NCBI RefSeq assembly: GCF_014762745.1
Contig: NZ_JABURJ010000100.1
Span: 1-34,314 of the forward strand
Direction: 5' to 3'
Length of the DNA stretch: 34,314 nucleotides
Source: Kangiella sp.
Lineage (GTDB): Bacteria; Pseudomonadota; Gammaproteobacteria; Enterobacterales; Kangiellaceae
The notes under the pieces are model-generated. The model saw nothing but the letters and a program-made list of their open reading frames with translations, did no database searches and was not told the DNA's origin. This document shows, one piece after another, positions 7,735 through 17,532 of the stretch. Position 1 is the first letter of the stretch. Every line of letters starts with the position of its first letter. Made by a program: the position numbers and the translations under genes.

Positions 7735-9759
7735 CTACTTTACCCGCATGCCTGGTTGGGCACCTTCGTCTGGATTCAGGATCCAGAGATCTTTACCACC
7801 TGGGCCAGCTGCCAATACCATACCTTCTGACATACCAAATTTCATCTTACGTGGCGCAAGGTTAGCAACCATTACGGTTAGCTTGCCTTGTAAGTCAGCT
7901 GGGTCGTAAGCGGCTTTGATGCCAGCAAAGACTTGCTTGGTGACGCCGTTACCTAAGTCTAATTGTAACTTCAGTAATTTATCAGCACCTTCAACATGCT
8001 CGGCTTTGGCAATTTTAGCGATACGCAAATCAATCTTGTCAAAATCACCGAACTGAATTTCGTCTTTAATCGGATCATCCAGTTGAGCTTCAGGTTTTGG
8101 TTCCGCTTCTAAGTCTTCTTTTGAATCTTCAATCATAGCTTCGACCTGTTTCATATCAATGCGTTGCATCATAGGCTTGAATTTGTTGATTTCGTAATCT
8201 GTTAAGACATCTTGAGCGCTCGCCCAGTTCAAGTTATCCAGTTTCAGGAAGTCTTGTACTTTACCTGCTAATTCGGGCAGTACTGGCGCGAGGTAAGCGG
8301 TCAGAATTTTGAACATATTGATGCCAAGGCTGCACACCTGATGGGCGCGCTCTTTGGTTTCATCACTTTTGACCAGTTTCCAAGGCTCTTCATTAGCAAT
8401 ATAGGCGTTGGCTTTGTCTGCCAGCGCCATAATCTGTTTGACCGCACGGCCAAAGTCGCGGTTTTCATAATGCTGGGCTAATTCTTCCGATGCCGCAGTA
8501 AACTCTTTAATCAGTTCCGGCTCAATAATGCTGTCGCTTAATTTGCCATCAAACTGCTTGGTAATGAAACCTGCGCAACGGCTGGCGATATTGACCAGTT
8601 TACCGACCAGATCGGAGTTAACGCGTTGCACAAAATCTTCAAGGTTTAAGTCGAAATCATCAATGCGGTTGGATAGTTTTGCCGCATAGTAATAGCGCAG
8701 AAACTCAGGGCGGAAATGGTTGAGGTAAGTGCGTGCCTTGATGAAGGTGCCTTTGGATTTTGACATCTTCTGACCATTGACGGTTACAAAACCGTGTGCC
8801 CAGACTGCGCTCGGCGTGCGGTAGCCCGCACCTTCTAATACTGATGGCCAGAACAGGGTATGGAAATAAATAATGTCTTTACCGATGAAGTGATAAACTT
8901 CAGCGTCGCTGTCTTTACCCCAGAAGTCATCAAAGCTCAAATCATCACGCTTATCGCATAAGTTTTTAAAGCTGGCCATATAACCAATTGGTGCATCCAG
9001 CCAGACGTAGAAGTATTTGCCTTTCTCACCTGGGATTTCCCAGCCGAAATAAGGCGCATCACGAGAAATATCCCATTGACGCAAATCATCCAGCCACTCG
9101 TTCATTTTGTTCTGCACTTCTGGTTGAACGTGCCCCTCTGTCCCCAACCATTCGCGCAAGAATCCTTCGAAGCCTTTCAGGTCAAAGAAAAAGTGCTCTG
9201 ATTCTTTGAGGACTGGTGTTGCGCCAGATACTGCTGATTTTGGATTCTTCAGCTCTGTTGGACTATAAGTCGCGCCACAGGAGTCGCAGTTATCGCCGTA
9301 TTGATCTTCCGAGCCACATTTTGGGCAGGTGCCTTTTACGAAGCGATCCGGCAGGAACATTTCTTTCTCAGGGTCAAACAGCTGATTAATGGTCTTAGAG
9401 CTGATGTGACCATTTTCTTTTAGCTTGAGATAGATGCCTTGGGTCAGTTCTTTCGACTCTGGGCTGTGGGTGCTGTGGAAATTGTCAAAACCAATCAGGC
9501 AATCCGCAAAATCCTGAGCATGCGCCTGATGACTTTCTTTGATGAAGTCTTCGGGTGTTTTGCCTTCTTTTTGTGCACGTAACATTACTGGGGTGCCGTG
9601 GGTGTCGTCGGCGCAGACATAGATGCACTGATGGCCGCGAGACTTCTGGAAGCGAACCCAGATATCGGTTTGCACGTATTCCAGCAGGTGGCCGATATGG
9701 ATATCACCATTGGCATAGGGAAGGGCGCTGGTTACAAGAATTTTGCGTTGTGAGCTCAT
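7735..9759 (-). CDS. metG: Methionyl-tRNA synthetase
   Basis: It charges tRNA-Met (initiator and elongator) with methionine using ATP, in the cytoplasm. The class I signatures are HIGH at residues 21-24 and KMSKS at 331-335. The zinc knuckle has Cys145, 148, 158 and 161 (CPKC and CDSC), matching the E. coli enzyme nearly residue for residue. The C-terminal 110 residues form the dimerising tRNA-binding OB domain ([14 protein letters not shown] onward). At 674 residues it is close to E. coli MetG (677). It is divergent from mrp/apbC, an arrangement also found in E. coli, with 178 bases between the two start codons. Confidence 0.98.
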   Translation of the reverse strand: MSSQRKILVTSALPYANGDIHIGHLLEYVQTDIWVRFQKSRGHQCIYVCADDTHGTPVMLRAQKEGKTPEDFIKESHQAHAQDFADCLIGFDNFHSTHSPESKELTQGIYLKLKENGHISSKTINQLFDPEKEMFLPDRFVKGTCPKCGSEDQYGDNCDSCGATYSPTELKNPKSAVSGATPVLKESEHFFFDLKGFEGFLREWLGTEGHVQPEVQNKMNEWLDDLRQWDISRDAPYFGWEIPGEKGKYFYVWLDAPIGYMASFKNLCDKRDDLSFDDFWGKDSDAEVYHFIGKDIIYFHTLFWPSVLEGAGYRTPSAVWAHGFVTVNGQKMSKSKGTFIKARTYLNHFRPEFLRYYYAAKLSNRIDDFDLNLEDFVQRVNSDLVGKLVNIASRCAGFITKQFDGKLSDSIIEPELIKEFTAASEELAQHYENRDFGRAVKQIMALADKANAYIANEEPWKLVKSDETKERAHQVCSLGINMFKILTAYLAPVLPELAGKVQDFLKLDNLNWASAQDVLTDYEINKFKPMMQRIDMKQVEAMIEDSKEDLEAEPKPEAQLDDPIKDEIQFGDFDKIDLRIAKIAKAEHVEGADKLLKLQLDLGNGVTKQVFAGIKAAYDPADLQGKLTVMVANLAPRKMKFGMSEGMVLAAGPGGKDLWILNPDEGAQPGMRVK

Positions 9760-9937
9760 ATTGAAATAGAGTCCTGAAATTAACTTTAAGAATTATTTAC
9801 TTAGCCGTGAATACTACTTGTTTTGGGTCAAATTTTCATTAACTAATTCGCTCAAATCTCATGATCTGGGTTGGTTTTCGGCCCTAAAAGACTTAGACTT
9901 TGAGCCACTTTTTAAATAAGCCGGACAGATAAGCACA

Positions 9938-11026
9938 ATGCTCACTGAACAGCAGATCCTCGATACCCTGAGCCAACTGAAGCTCAGTCAATTAAATACC
10001 GATTTAATCAGCGCCAAAGCCGTTAAAAAGACCGATATTGATGGTAATAAGGTCAATTTGACCATCAAGTTGGGTTTTCCTTTGGGCGATTATCAGCAGG
10101 AATTAGAGCGTGAGGTGGTTGAATACCTTAAAGCACAGTTTCCTGAGATTGAGGTGCAAGCCAAGGTTTCCTGGCGCGTAGAAGCCCATGCTCATCCCGC
10201 TAAAGTACAGGCCATGCCTGATATCAAGAATATTATTGCAGTGGCATCTGGCAAAGGTGGCGTTGGTAAATCGACTACTTCGGTGAATCTGGCGTTAGCT
10301 TTAAGTCATTTGGGCGCTAATGTCGGCATTTTAGATGCTGATATCTATGGCCCAAGTATTCCGATTATGCTCGGTTTACAGGGCAAGCATCCTGAAAGCA
10401 CCGATAAAAAGACCATTCTGCCAGTTGAAAATCATGGGCTGCAATCCATGTCGATTGGTTATCTGGTAAAGCCGGAGCAGGCGATGGTATGGCGTGGGCC
10501 AATGGCCAGCGGGGCGCTACAGCAGCTGATCAACGATACCCAATGGCGTGATCTGGATTATCTAATTATCGACTTGCCACCGGGCACAGGTGATATTCAG
10601 TTAACTATGGCGCAGAAGATCCCAGTCACAGCAGCGGTGGTTGTAACCACGCCGCAGGATATTGCACTGGCCGATGCGCGCAAAGCCGTGACCATGTTTA
10701 ATAAGGTTTCAGTGCCGGTTCTTGGTGTGGTCGAAAACATGGCCATGCACACTTGTTCTAACTGTGGTCATCAGGAGCATATCTTTGGCGCTGGCGGTGG
10801 CGACAAGCTGGCGCAGGAAATTGGCGTTGAATTATTGGGTAGCTTGCCATTGGCTTTATCCATTCGTGAGCAGGCAGATAGCGGCGAACCAACCGTAGTT
10901 GCTGATCCATCGAGTGCAGAAAGTCACTTGTATCTTGACATAGCGCAACGCATTGCTGCTAAATTGTCGTTACAAGAGAAAGAGTTTAGAGCGGACTTTC
11001 CAACCATTACCATTGATAACAATTGA
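9938..11026 (+). CDS. apbC: Iron-sulfur cluster carrier protein ApbC/Mrp
   Basis: This cytoplasmic P-loop ATPase binds and transfers [4Fe-4S] clusters to apoproteins. Residues 1-85 are the MIP18/DUF59 domain. The deviant Walker A motif GKGGVGKS spans residues 105-112, LDADIYGPSIP is the switch region, and IDLPPGTGDIQLT is the family signature. The paired cysteines Cys273 and Cys276 (CSNC) are expected to hold the cluster at the dimer interface. At 362 residues it has the typical gammaproteobacterial length. It is divergent from metG and followed 65 bases later by dcd on the same strand. Confidence 0.96.
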   Translation: MLTEQQILDTLSQLKLSQLNTDLISAKAVKKTDIDGNKVNLTIKLGFPLGDYQQELEREVVEYLKAQFPEIEVQAKVSWRVEAHAHPAKVQAMPDIKNIIAVASGKGGVGKSTTSVNLALALSHLGANVGILDADIYGPSIPIMLGLQGKHPESTDKKTILPVENHGLQSMSIGYLVKPEQAMVWRGPMASGALQQLINDTQWRDLDYLIIDLPPGTGDIQLTMAQKIPVTAAVVVTTPQDIALADARKAVTMFNKVSVPVLGVVENMAMHTCSNCGHQEHIFGAGGGDKLAQEIGVELLGSLPLALSIREQADSGEPTVVADPSSAESHLYLDIAQRIAAKLSLQEKEFRADFPTITIDNN

Positions 11027-11091
11027 TAATATTCGAATAAGCCGAAACTAAAAGAAGTTGGCTAAGAATTAGAAATTAAAGAGAAACGACT

Positions 11092-11658
11092 ATGACAATT
11101 AAAGCAGACAAGTGGATCCGCAGAATGGCGGAAAATGAGGGAATGATTGAACCGTTTGAGCCGGGTCAGGTTCGTTACAACGGCGATCACCGTATTGTGT
11201 CTTATGGAACGTCAAGCTATGGCTATGATGTGCGTTGCTCTGATGAGTTCAAGATTTTCACCAATATCAACTCAGCAATTGTTGATCCCAAGGCATTCGA
11301 TGAGAACAGTTTTGTTGATGTGAAAAGTGACGTTTGTATTATCCCGCCTAACTCATTCGCATTGGCGCGTACTATTGAGTATTTCCGTATTCCTCGCAAC
11401 GTTTTAACGGTGTGTTTGGGTAAATCCACTTATGCACGTTGCGGTATTATCGTTAACGTGACGCCGCTGGAGCCTGAGTGGGAAGGGCATGTGACACTCG
11501 AGTTTTCCAACACGACACCACTTCCTGCGAAGATTTATGCTAACGAAGGTGTGGCGCAGATGTTGTTCTATGAATCAGACGAAGTGTGTGAAACCTCATA
11601 TAAAGATCGCGGTGGCAAATATCAGGGCCAGCGCGGAGTGACTCTTCCAAAAACCTAG
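11092..11658 (+). CDS. dcd: dCTP deaminase
   Basis: It deaminates dCTP to dUTP, feeding thymidylate synthesis. The trimeric dUTPase-like fold is recognisable from [19 protein letters not shown], and from VTLEFSN, which carries the likely catalytic Glu137 (equivalent to E. coli Glu138). It is 188 residues long, the length of the Pseudomonas-type enzyme rather than the 193-residue E. coli enzyme, from which its N-terminal half clearly differs. AGAGAAACG lies before the ATG. It follows apbC and ends at a strong bidirectional terminator. Confidence 0.96.
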   Translation: MTIKADKWIRRMAENEGMIEPFEPGQVRYNGDHRIVSYGTSSYGYDVRCSDEFKIFTNINSAIVDPKAFDENSFVDVKSDVCIIPPNSFALARTIEYFRIPRNVLTVCLGKSTYARCGIIVNVTPLEPEWEGHVTLEFSNTTPLPAKIYANEGVAQMLFYESDEVCETSYKDRGGKYQGQRGVTLPKT

Positions 11659-11674
11659 TTCAGAGTTCAGCTAC

Positions 11675-11712
11675 AAAAAAAAGCCAAAGATGTCATGTCT
11701 TTGGCTTTTTTA
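11675..11712. terminator. Bidirectional terminator between dcd and the convergent small gene
   Basis: AAGCCAAAGA (11681-11690) pairs with TCTTTGGCTT (11698-11707) around a 7-base loop. An A run precedes and a T run follows, so it can act for dcd on plus and for the minus-strand gene ending at 11741. Confidence 0.9.
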
Positions 11713-11740
11713 TTGGGCTTTTTATGTGGAGTGACTGAGC

Positions 11741-12157
11741 TTATTGGCGAGTGTAAACACTCAAAATCGGATAATGGTGTGTGCCAAAACTTAAGGTGAT
11801 GGTTTGGGTTTCCCTGCCCTTGAAAGTCACTTTTCTCTCGACAGGGCTTAATCGATCACCGTTGGCGAACAAGGCCATAATCTGTTTACTGACAAAGATG
11901 CGGTTGCCGCTTGATGTATTAAGAAGGGTAACCGTTACTCGACGAGCACCTTGTTCATTGCTCATCGTTACGTAATTCACTACCTCGAAATCGCTAGTGT
12001 CAGGATAGATGTTATTGTCATTGGGAAATTGAAAGTCGATATCGCTGGTAATCGCCTTATCAATACTCAATGCATCATCTTGAGCATAATTGCTTGCCAG
12101 CCCAGTTTGACTCGAGATCGCCAATAAACTCAAAACAACAATTTTCTTGAGCATCAT
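11741..12157 (-). CDS. Small exported protein of unknown function
   Basis: I do not recognise the family. The 138-residue product starts MMLKKIVVLSLLAISSQTG, a clear signal peptide with likely cleavage near GLAS, so the mature protein is probably periplasmic. The mature part looks beta-rich (VTVTLLNTSSG, KVTFKGRETQTITLSFG) and has no cysteines. An upstream TTG at 12178 extends the frame. AAGGA lies just before the tandem ATGs at 12157 and 12154, which decides the start. It begins 8 bases after the DUF3108 gene ends, making it the last gene of the purM-purN-DUF3108 run. Confidence 0.75.
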   Translation of the reverse strand: MMLKKIVVLSLLAISSQTGLASNYAQDDALSIDKAITSDIDFQFPNDNNIYPDTSDFEVVNYVTMSNEQGARRVTVTLLNTSSGNRIFVSKQIMALFANGDRLSPVERKVTFKGRETQTITLSFGTHHYPILSVYTRQ

Positions 12158-12165
12158 ATTCTTCC

Positions 12166-12978
12166 TTAAAGTTTCCAATTGGTTGCTACAAGTTTTGCTT
12201 CTTCTTCGCCATCTTTAATACGCTGAATCTGCACTAGTAGCATTTCATGCTCTATGGCGAACCAGAAGTTAGTGATACGAGTACCATCTTTTTCCACCAG
12301 CTGTAATTTAGCGGTGCGAATATCGCCTTGCTTGGTTTTCAGGGTTTCTTCACCCATGACTTTAAATTCATGGTGACGAACACCGCCCCTATAACTGATA
12401 TCAATCGGTTGCAGCGGTTTCTGAGCCATCAGGTTTTCGCGAACAGCCAAAACCTCTGTTAAAGGGTCGAGTAAACCTTCGCTTAGCTGCATGTCCCATT
12501 TTCTGTCTTCATACGAACCCTGCTCGCGCATGGCATCCCAGTCAAACTTCTGGATCAGGATACGGTCGGAACGAAAGCTGGTATCTGCGAAGCTTTGGTA
12601 ATGAAGCGGACGGATCATGCCATCGACAACTTCAAAGCGACTGGTTTCCCGACGCTTATCGGAAAGCAGGTAATAACGAATTTTAGACTCCATCGAAGCC
12701 TGCCACTGACCATTGCTCAACCGCTCCAGCTTGCGTTTGGCAGTACCCAGCTTATCGCCATCATGCATGACGTCATATTGGACGGAGTAGGCTTTGACCG
12801 CCTTCAGATGCTCTTCCTGATTGGTGGGTTCAGCATCCTGTGCAACTGATGTTGCTGAGAATAGGCTAATAAACAGTAGCAGCAGGGCGCCTGAAAACAG
12901 AGCTCTGAAAGGGTTAAGAAGCTGTAATAGGGTCTTGATCGAGCCAGGCTTGGCCGTCCTTGAATTGCAGGCGACCAT
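12166..12978 (-). CDS. DUF3108 family exported protein
   Basis: DUF3108 proteins are gammaproteobacterial envelope proteins of unknown function commonly found after purN. A hydrophobic signal segment (ALFSGALLLLFISLF) ends near SVAQ, followed by the DUF3108 core. The core opens KAYSVQYDVMHDGDKLGTAKRKL and closes with TRITNFWFAIEHEMLLVQIQRI; it is likely beta-rich. The open frame extends to 13104, deep inside purN. I took the most downstream ATG at 12978 (270 residues), which still overlaps purN by 65 bases and leaves a long N-region before the signal. The true start may be a rare codon closer to the signal peptide. Confidence 0.8.
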   Translation of the reverse strand: MVACNSRTAKPGSIKTLLQLLNPFRALFSGALLLLFISLFSATSVAQDAEPTNQEEHLKAVKAYSVQYDVMHDGDKLGTAKRKLERLSNGQWQASMESKIRYYLLSDKRRETSRFEVVDGMIRPLHYQSFADTSFRSDRILIQKFDWDAMREQGSYEDRKWDMQLSEGLLDPLTEVLAVRENLMAQKPLQPIDISYRGGVRHHEFKVMGEETLKTKQGDIRTAKLQLVEKDGTRITNFWFAIEHEMLLVQIQRIKDGEEEAKLVATNWKL

Positions 12979-13537
12979 TGCAGAACCAGCTGACCACTTC
13001 GGGGTATAGCTGGTGTTCCTGCTGTTGAATTTTCTGCTGTAAGCTTTCTTCAGTATCGTCTGCTGTAACATGAATACTCCGTTGTGCAATGATTGGCCCG
13101 CCATCCAGCTCAGCAGTCACAAAGTGTACACTGGTGCCGTGTTCCTTATCACCATTTTCCAGGACTCGTCTGTGAGTATTGAGTCCGGGATATTTGGGTA
13201 ATAAAGACGGATGGATGTTCAGCATTTTGCCAAGGTAATGCTGAACAAACTCTGAACTAAGAATACGCATAAATCCAGCCAATACAACCAGATCGGGCTG
13301 GTATTGATCAATGGTCTGGGTTAATGCCTGCTCAAACTCAGAGCGGTCTGCAAATTGAGTATGGTCGACAGCAATGGCTGGAATGTTGGCATGGGCAGCG
13401 CGCTCAAGGCCAAAAACGTCAGGCTTATTACTGATAACTGCAGAGATACGGCCATTGATAGCGCCAGTTTGGACGCTATCAATAATGGCCTGAAGATTAC
13501 TTCCGTTGCCGGAAATGAGAACAACAATGTTGGGCAT
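12914..13537 (-). CDS. purN: Phosphoribosylglycinamide formyltransferase
   Basis: It transfers a formyl group from 10-formyltetrahydrofolate to GAR in purine synthesis. ISGNGSNLQAI at residues 8-18 forms the phosphate-binding region. The catalytic triad equivalents are Asn107 and His109 (in NIHPSLLPKY) and Asp145 (in TAELDGGPI), one residue on from E. coli Asn106, His108 and Asp144. The length of 207 residues fits the family (E. coli 212). It follows purM by 14 bases, the usual purMN pair, and its end overlaps the DUF3108 gene. Confidence 0.97.
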   Translation of the reverse strand: MPNIVVLISGNGSNLQAIIDSVQTGAINGRISAVISNKPDVFGLERAAHANIPAIAVDHTQFADRSEFEQALTQTIDQYQPDLVVLAGFMRILSSEFVQHYLGKMLNIHPSLLPKYPGLNTHRRVLENGDKEHGTSVHFVTAELDGGPIIAQRSIHVTADDTEESLQQKIQQQEHQLYPEVVSWFCNGRLQFKDGQAWLDQDPITAS

Positions 13538-13551
13538 AATCGCAAACTGGC

Positions 13552-14589
13552 TTAGAGAACCACTTGTTCCTCATCACCATCGCGGGCAGCGATATGACCA
13601 ATGTTATAAACGGTTTCACCCAGGGTTTGTAAGAGGTCGGAAGCTCTTTCTGCATTTTCCTTGCTGACCACAAGCACCATGCCGATACCGCAGTTGAAAG
13701 TGCGATGCATTTCATGACGATCAACATTGCCTTCGGCTTGCAGCCATTGGAAGATTTTTGGCATCTGCCAGGCGCTGGTGTTGATCATGGCCTTGGATGT
13801 TTTAGGCATAACGCGTGGCAGGTTCTCTTGTAGACCACCACCAGTGATATGCGAAATGGCTTTAACCTCAACTTCTTTGAACAGGCGAAGCAGTGGTTTA
13901 ACGTAAATTCGGGTTGGCTCTAATAGGGTTTCACCTAAGGTTTTGCCATTTTCAAATTCGGCATTGACGTCAGCACCGCTGACTTCAAGAATCTTGCGGA
14001 TCAATGAATAGCCATTTGAGTGAGGGCCGCTTGAAGCAAGGCCAAGGAGCACATCGCCAGATTTAACCTTACTACCATCAATGATTTTTTTCTTATCAAC
14101 GATGCCCACGCAGAAGCCCGCCAAGTCGTAATCGTCGCCTTCATACATGCCTGGCATTTCAGCGGTTTCGCCACCAATTAATGAGCAGCCTGAGATTTCG
14201 CAGCCTTTGGCAATACCGGTAACGACGTCAGCGGCAATATCAACGTCCAGTTTGCCTGTGGCGTAGTAATCAAGGAAGAAAAGCGGTTCTGCACCCTGAA
14301 CAACCAGGTCATTAACGCACATGGCAACCAGATCAATCCCAACGGTGTCATGCTTTTTCAGGTTCAAAGCAAGACGCAGTTTTGTGCCTACACCATCAGT
14401 ACCAGCAACAAGAGCAGGCTCTTCATAGCCTGACGGCAAGTCGAACAGGGCGCCAAAGCCACCGATGTTGCCCATGACTTCAGGTCGGTAAGTTTTCTTG
14501 CAGACGTCTTTAATTCGGTCTACCAGGGCGTTGCCTGCATCGATATCCACACCTGCGTCTTTATAGCTCAGGGATTGTTTGTCGCTCAT
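13552..14589 (-). CDS. purM: Phosphoribosylformylglycinamidine cyclo-ligase (AIR synthetase)
   Basis: It closes FGAM to AIR using ATP, the step after purL in purine biosynthesis. It is 345 residues long, exactly the E. coli length. Family signatures include [12 protein letters not shown] near the N-terminus, [24 protein letters not shown]-like [45 protein letters not shown] and the Gly-rich [13 protein letters not shown]. It is the first gene of purM-purN-DUF3108-secreted protein. I saw no PurR-like operator upstream. Confidence 0.98.
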   Translation of the reverse strand: MSDKQSLSYKDAGVDIDAGNALVDRIKDVCKKTYRPEVMGNIGGFGALFDLPSGYEEPALVAGTDGVGTKLRLALNLKKHDTVGIDLVAMCVNDLVVQGAEPLFFLDYYATGKLDVDIAADVVTGIAKGCEISGCSLIGGETAEMPGMYEGDDYDLAGFCVGIVDKKKIIDGSKVKSGDVLLGLASSGPHSNGYSLIRKILEVSGADVNAEFENGKTLGETLLEPTRIYVKPLLRLFKEVEVKAISHITGGGLQENLPRVMPKTSKAMINTSAWQMPKIFQWLQAEGNVDRHEMHRTFNCGIGMVLVVSKENAERASDLLQTLGETVYNIGHIAARDGDEEQVVL

Positions 14590-14704
14590 TTGAATTCCTA
14601 GAAAAAAGTGGCCGTCAAAAATTGCGCTAATTTTACTAGATGCGGCTATTGATAGAAAGGAGTGCTCTTAAAAAAGCAGTAACTAAATTGCATGCAGGCA
14701 AAGA

Positions 14705-14729
14705 AAAAGCGGCCGAAGCCGCTTTTTTA
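14705..14729 (-). terminator. Terminator of the OmpA-family lipoprotein gene
   Basis: On the minus strand AAGCGGC and GCCGCTT pair around a TTCG tetraloop, followed by TTTCTTT. The preceding A run makes it partly symmetrical. It lies 15 bases after the lipoprotein stop and upstream of purM. Confidence 0.88.
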
Positions 14730-14743
14730 TAACTCTGAACCAC

Positions 14744-15409
14744 TTAGTTTTGTGGATCGGGGGTAATAGTTAGCTCAACACGACGGTTTTTTGCACGTCC
14801 AGCTTCCGTTTCATTCGGAGCTACTGGATAACGTTCACCGTAACCTACAACACGCAGGCGGTTATCAGGGATTTCACGCTGACGCAGGTATGAAGCTACG
14901 CTATTAGCACGTTTTTCCGATAATTCCTGATTGTATGAGTCACTACCGACTGAGTCAGTAAAGCCTGCTACTTCAAGGTTGGTGTCTTTAAACTTATAAA
15001 GTACTTTAGCTACAGAATCTAATACCGGGTAAAAATCACTGTCGATAGCGTAACGGTCAGTCTGGAAAGTAATATCACCAGGCATGATTAGGTGAATTTG
15101 ATCACCGTCACGTTGAACACCAACGCCAGTTCCGGCCAATTCTTCGCGAAGTTCCGCTTCCTGGCTGTCCATGTAGGCACCGATACCAGCACCAATGGCA
15201 CCACAACCTAGAGCAGCGTTACGAGCACTTTTACTGTCGCGGGTTGCGCCAATCAAGCCACAGGTAATGGCACCAATTGCGCCATACTTAACCGTCTTAC
15301 TGGTTTGTTCTTCACCAGTGTATGGATTAAGAGTTGTACAACCAACACCCATTACGCCAGCAACAACTGCTACAGTAAGGGTTTTCATAAAAGGGGTCGA
15401 TATTTTCAT
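14744..15409 (-). CDS. YiaD-like OmpA-family outer-membrane lipoprotein
   Basis: The 221-residue product has a lipoprotein signal with lipobox VGC (Cys about residue 24), followed by TTLNPYTGEEQ, which matches E. coli YiaD. Next comes a glycine-zipper region (GAIGAITCGLIGA, GAIGAGIGAYMD), then SQEAELREELAGTGVGV. Last is a C-terminal OmpA peptidoglycan-binding domain with FTDSVGSDSYNQELSEKRA and GRAKNRRVEL. It probably anchors the outer membrane to peptidoglycan. The longer open frame reaches 15457. The ATG at 15409 has GAGGAG eight bases upstream and starts the signal peptide, so I chose it. Oddly, two cysteines sit in the glycine-zipper segment. Confidence 0.92.
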   Translation of the reverse strand: MKISTPFMKTLTVAVVAGVMGVGCTTLNPYTGEEQTSKTVKYGAIGAITCGLIGATRDSKSARNAALGCGAIGAGIGAYMDSQEAELREELAGTGVGVQRDGDQIHLIMPGDITFQTDRYAIDSDFYPVLDSVAKVLYKFKDTNLEVAGFTDSVGSDSYNQELSEKRANSVASYLRQREIPDNRLRVVGYGERYPVAPNETEAGRAKNRRVELTITPDPQN

Positions 15410-15556
15410 GCTATTTCTCCTCGGGTTCCCCAAAAACGTGAATTCATAATAGCTCACAACAATGAATACTAACTGAATTAACAGTGACTTATTAGCGTAT
15501 CTTTGCTTTTTGAGGAAAACAAAGAAGGTTGTGTGAATTGTTCCTCATAATTGTGA

Positions 15557-16120
15557 CTAAATAGCGTAGATGGCCGGCAGGTTGCGCCATAAGCCTTTGT
15601 AATCCATACCGCAACCAAAAATATAGCGATCTGTGACCGTAAGTCCTGCAAAGTCCGGTTTAAAGCCTGACTCGGGTTTGCGTTGATGCTCTTTATCTAC
15701 CAACACCGCGCATTGCAGACTTTTGGGTTTAAAGCTCTGGCACTCTTTGGCGATGGCTTCTAGAGTAATGCCTTCGTCAAAAATATCATCCAGCAGCATG
15801 ACATGATGGTTATGGATGTCCTCAGCTTTGGGTTTCACCAGCCACTCCAGTTCCTGACCTTGCGTTTTATCGCCATAACGAGTGGCGTGCAGATAACTGA
15901 CGGAAACCGGAATGGTTAACAGGCGTAATAGCTGGCCGGCAAAGTAGAGACCTCCATTCATGATGCAGAAGAGCTGCAATGGGCTAGAGTATTGCTGAGC
16001 GTTAATTTGCTCGGCCAGTTTACGGATCGCGCTATCAACTTTTTGCTCAGTGACGATAATTTCAGCATGTTCCAATACATTTTCGGGATGCGGAGTTTGT
16101 TGCGAGTTATCTTTTGCCAT
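15557..16120 (-). CDS. hpt: Hypoxanthine-guanine phosphoribosyltransferase
   Basis: It salvages hypoxanthine and guanine to IMP and GMP using PRPP. The PRPP-binding motif is VMLLDDIFDEGITL (residues 107-120). The flexible-loop region is SYLHATRYGD, and the purine-contact end is DRYIFGCGMDYKGLWRNLP, characteristic of the gammaproteobacterial HGPRT group distinct from E. coli Hpt (PRK09162 type, from memory). The length of 187 residues fits that group. It is on the minus strand, divergent from the DUF2066 gene; 277 bases lie between the starts. Confidence 0.9.
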   Translation of the reverse strand: MAKDNSQQTPHPENVLEHAEIIVTEQKVDSAIRKLAEQINAQQYSSPLQLFCIMNGGLYFAGQLLRLLTIPVSVSYLHATRYGDKTQGQELEWLVKPKAEDIHNHHVMLLDDIFDEGITLEAIAKECQSFKPKSLQCAVLVDKEHQRKPESGFKPDFAGLTVTDRYIFGCGMDYKGLWRNLPAIYAI

Positions 16121-16397
16121 TGCCCTTGTCTTTTATCAGATTAGCGCTCTGCCTTGATTCGCGAGCGGGTGAGGTGTCGCTATTATAGGTAACTGCAGGC
16201 GAGCATTCCATTGCAAAAAAGTGACTTAACCTGAACTATTAAAGAACGAAGGGCTGTATCTGGGCTAATTGCCTGGCGTGATTGATAAAAACTGATAAAA
16301 TGCCCAAATTGTTGGGATAAAGCCCATTGCCTGTCTTTGACACAGTTTTTCAATGGTCCGGGCGACTAAAAGATAATTAAAACAGGAACTTAGATTC

Positions 16398-17474
16398 ATG
16401 AAATGTCTTGTAAAACAAAGTTCTTACTGCGCATCACTCCTTTTTGTTTTGTTCACGGGTTTTTTCATTGCGCCCGTCAAGGCTGAGCGTGTTACCGATC
16501 TGTATTCGGCCAGCTGGCCGGTTGAAAATCAGTCCACTGATGTTCGTCAAAAAGCGATGCAAAATGCTTTTGCTGAGGTGCTGGTTCGTGTCAGTGGTAG
16601 CAAAGATGTAGTTAATAACTCTCAGATTCGAGAGGTTTTGCCGAATGCGCAAGATTATATGCGTCAATATTCCTACAAGCGTTTAAGTGCGGCTGAACAG
16701 ATGGTTTATGAAAGACCGCTGCTACTGGTTGCGACTTTTGACAGTCTGGCGGTGAAGAAAATTTTGCAGGATGCTTCTTTGCCAGTCTGGTCTGAGAATC
16801 GCCCATCTGGCACTTTCTGGATCGCGGTTGAGGAAAACGGCAACCGCCGCGTAGCCACTGACGCTAACGATTCGGTGACTATCGCCTTGAATCGAGCTGC
16901 CAGTCGCCGAGGCCTGCCGATTATGCTACCCATGATGGATCTGGAAGATAAGTCGCAGGTTACAGTGGGCGATATCTGGGGACGTTTTGTTGGCCCCATT
17001 AACAGAGCCTCCGAGCGCTATAACGCTGACTATGTGGTGGTGGGGCAATTGTCGCAAAGTGCCGGCCAGTGGTTTGGTCGTTGGTCGATGGATTTGGGTG
17101 GAACGGTTGAGAACCTTTCCAGCTCAGCTTCCAGCAAGCAAGATGTGATTGCCGATCTGGTTGATCAGGTCGCCAATAAATTAGCCGCTCGCCTGGCGGT
17201 GGTGCTTTCTGGAGAAGTGTTGGCAGTAGAGATTTATGTGAACAATATCTATGAACTCGAGGCTTATGCTGGGGCGCGTAACTATTTAGCAAACCTTGGT
17301 ATGACGGAGTCGGTTAAGGTCTTGCAGGTTAAAGACGATGCTGTATTGTTTGAAGTGAGAGTGTTAACTTCGCCACAAAACTTGATTGATGCTATCAATA
17401 TAGGGAATAATCTGCGGCGCATCCCAAATGACGAGGGTGTGAACGGACGTTATAGTTTCAGTTGGCAGGGGTGA
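16398..17474 (+). CDS. DUF2066 family exported protein
   Basis: DUF2066 proteins are conserved gammaproteobacterial envelope proteins of unknown role, usually next to purM/purN and hda as here. The 358-residue product begins with a signal peptide (LLFVLFTGFFIAPVKA, cleavage near residue 29). Then come the family opening VTDLYSASWPVENQSTDVRQ and AFAEVLVRVSGSKDV, with YMRQYSYKRL slightly later. Hydrophilic and beta-rich segments follow. AGGAACTTAG precedes the ATG. It is followed 58 bases later by the phosphatidyltransferase on the same strand. Confidence 0.88.
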   Translation: MKCLVKQSSYCASLLFVLFTGFFIAPVKAERVTDLYSASWPVENQSTDVRQKAMQNAFAEVLVRVSGSKDVVNNSQIREVLPNAQDYMRQYSYKRLSAAEQMVYERPLLLVATFDSLAVKKILQDASLPVWSENRPSGTFWIAVEENGNRRVATDANDSVTIALNRAASRRGLPIMLPMMDLEDKSQVTVGDIWGRFVGPINRASERYNADYVVVGQLSQSAGQWFGRWSMDLGGTVENLSSSASSKQDVIADLVDQVANKLAARLAVVLSGEVLAVEIYVNNIYELEAYAGARNYLANLGMTESVKVLQVKDDAVLFEVRVLTSPQNLIDAINIGNNLRRIPNDEGVNGRYSFSWQG

Positions 17475-17532
17475 CTTTCGGCCCTGTAGAACAGTAACGA
17501 GCCAGAACTAAAGGGAAAACACTATAAAATTC

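Noticed and set aside
16434-17292. Several minus-strand frames opposite the DUF2066 gene
   Set aside because: Antisense shadows without ribosome sites or recognisable domains.
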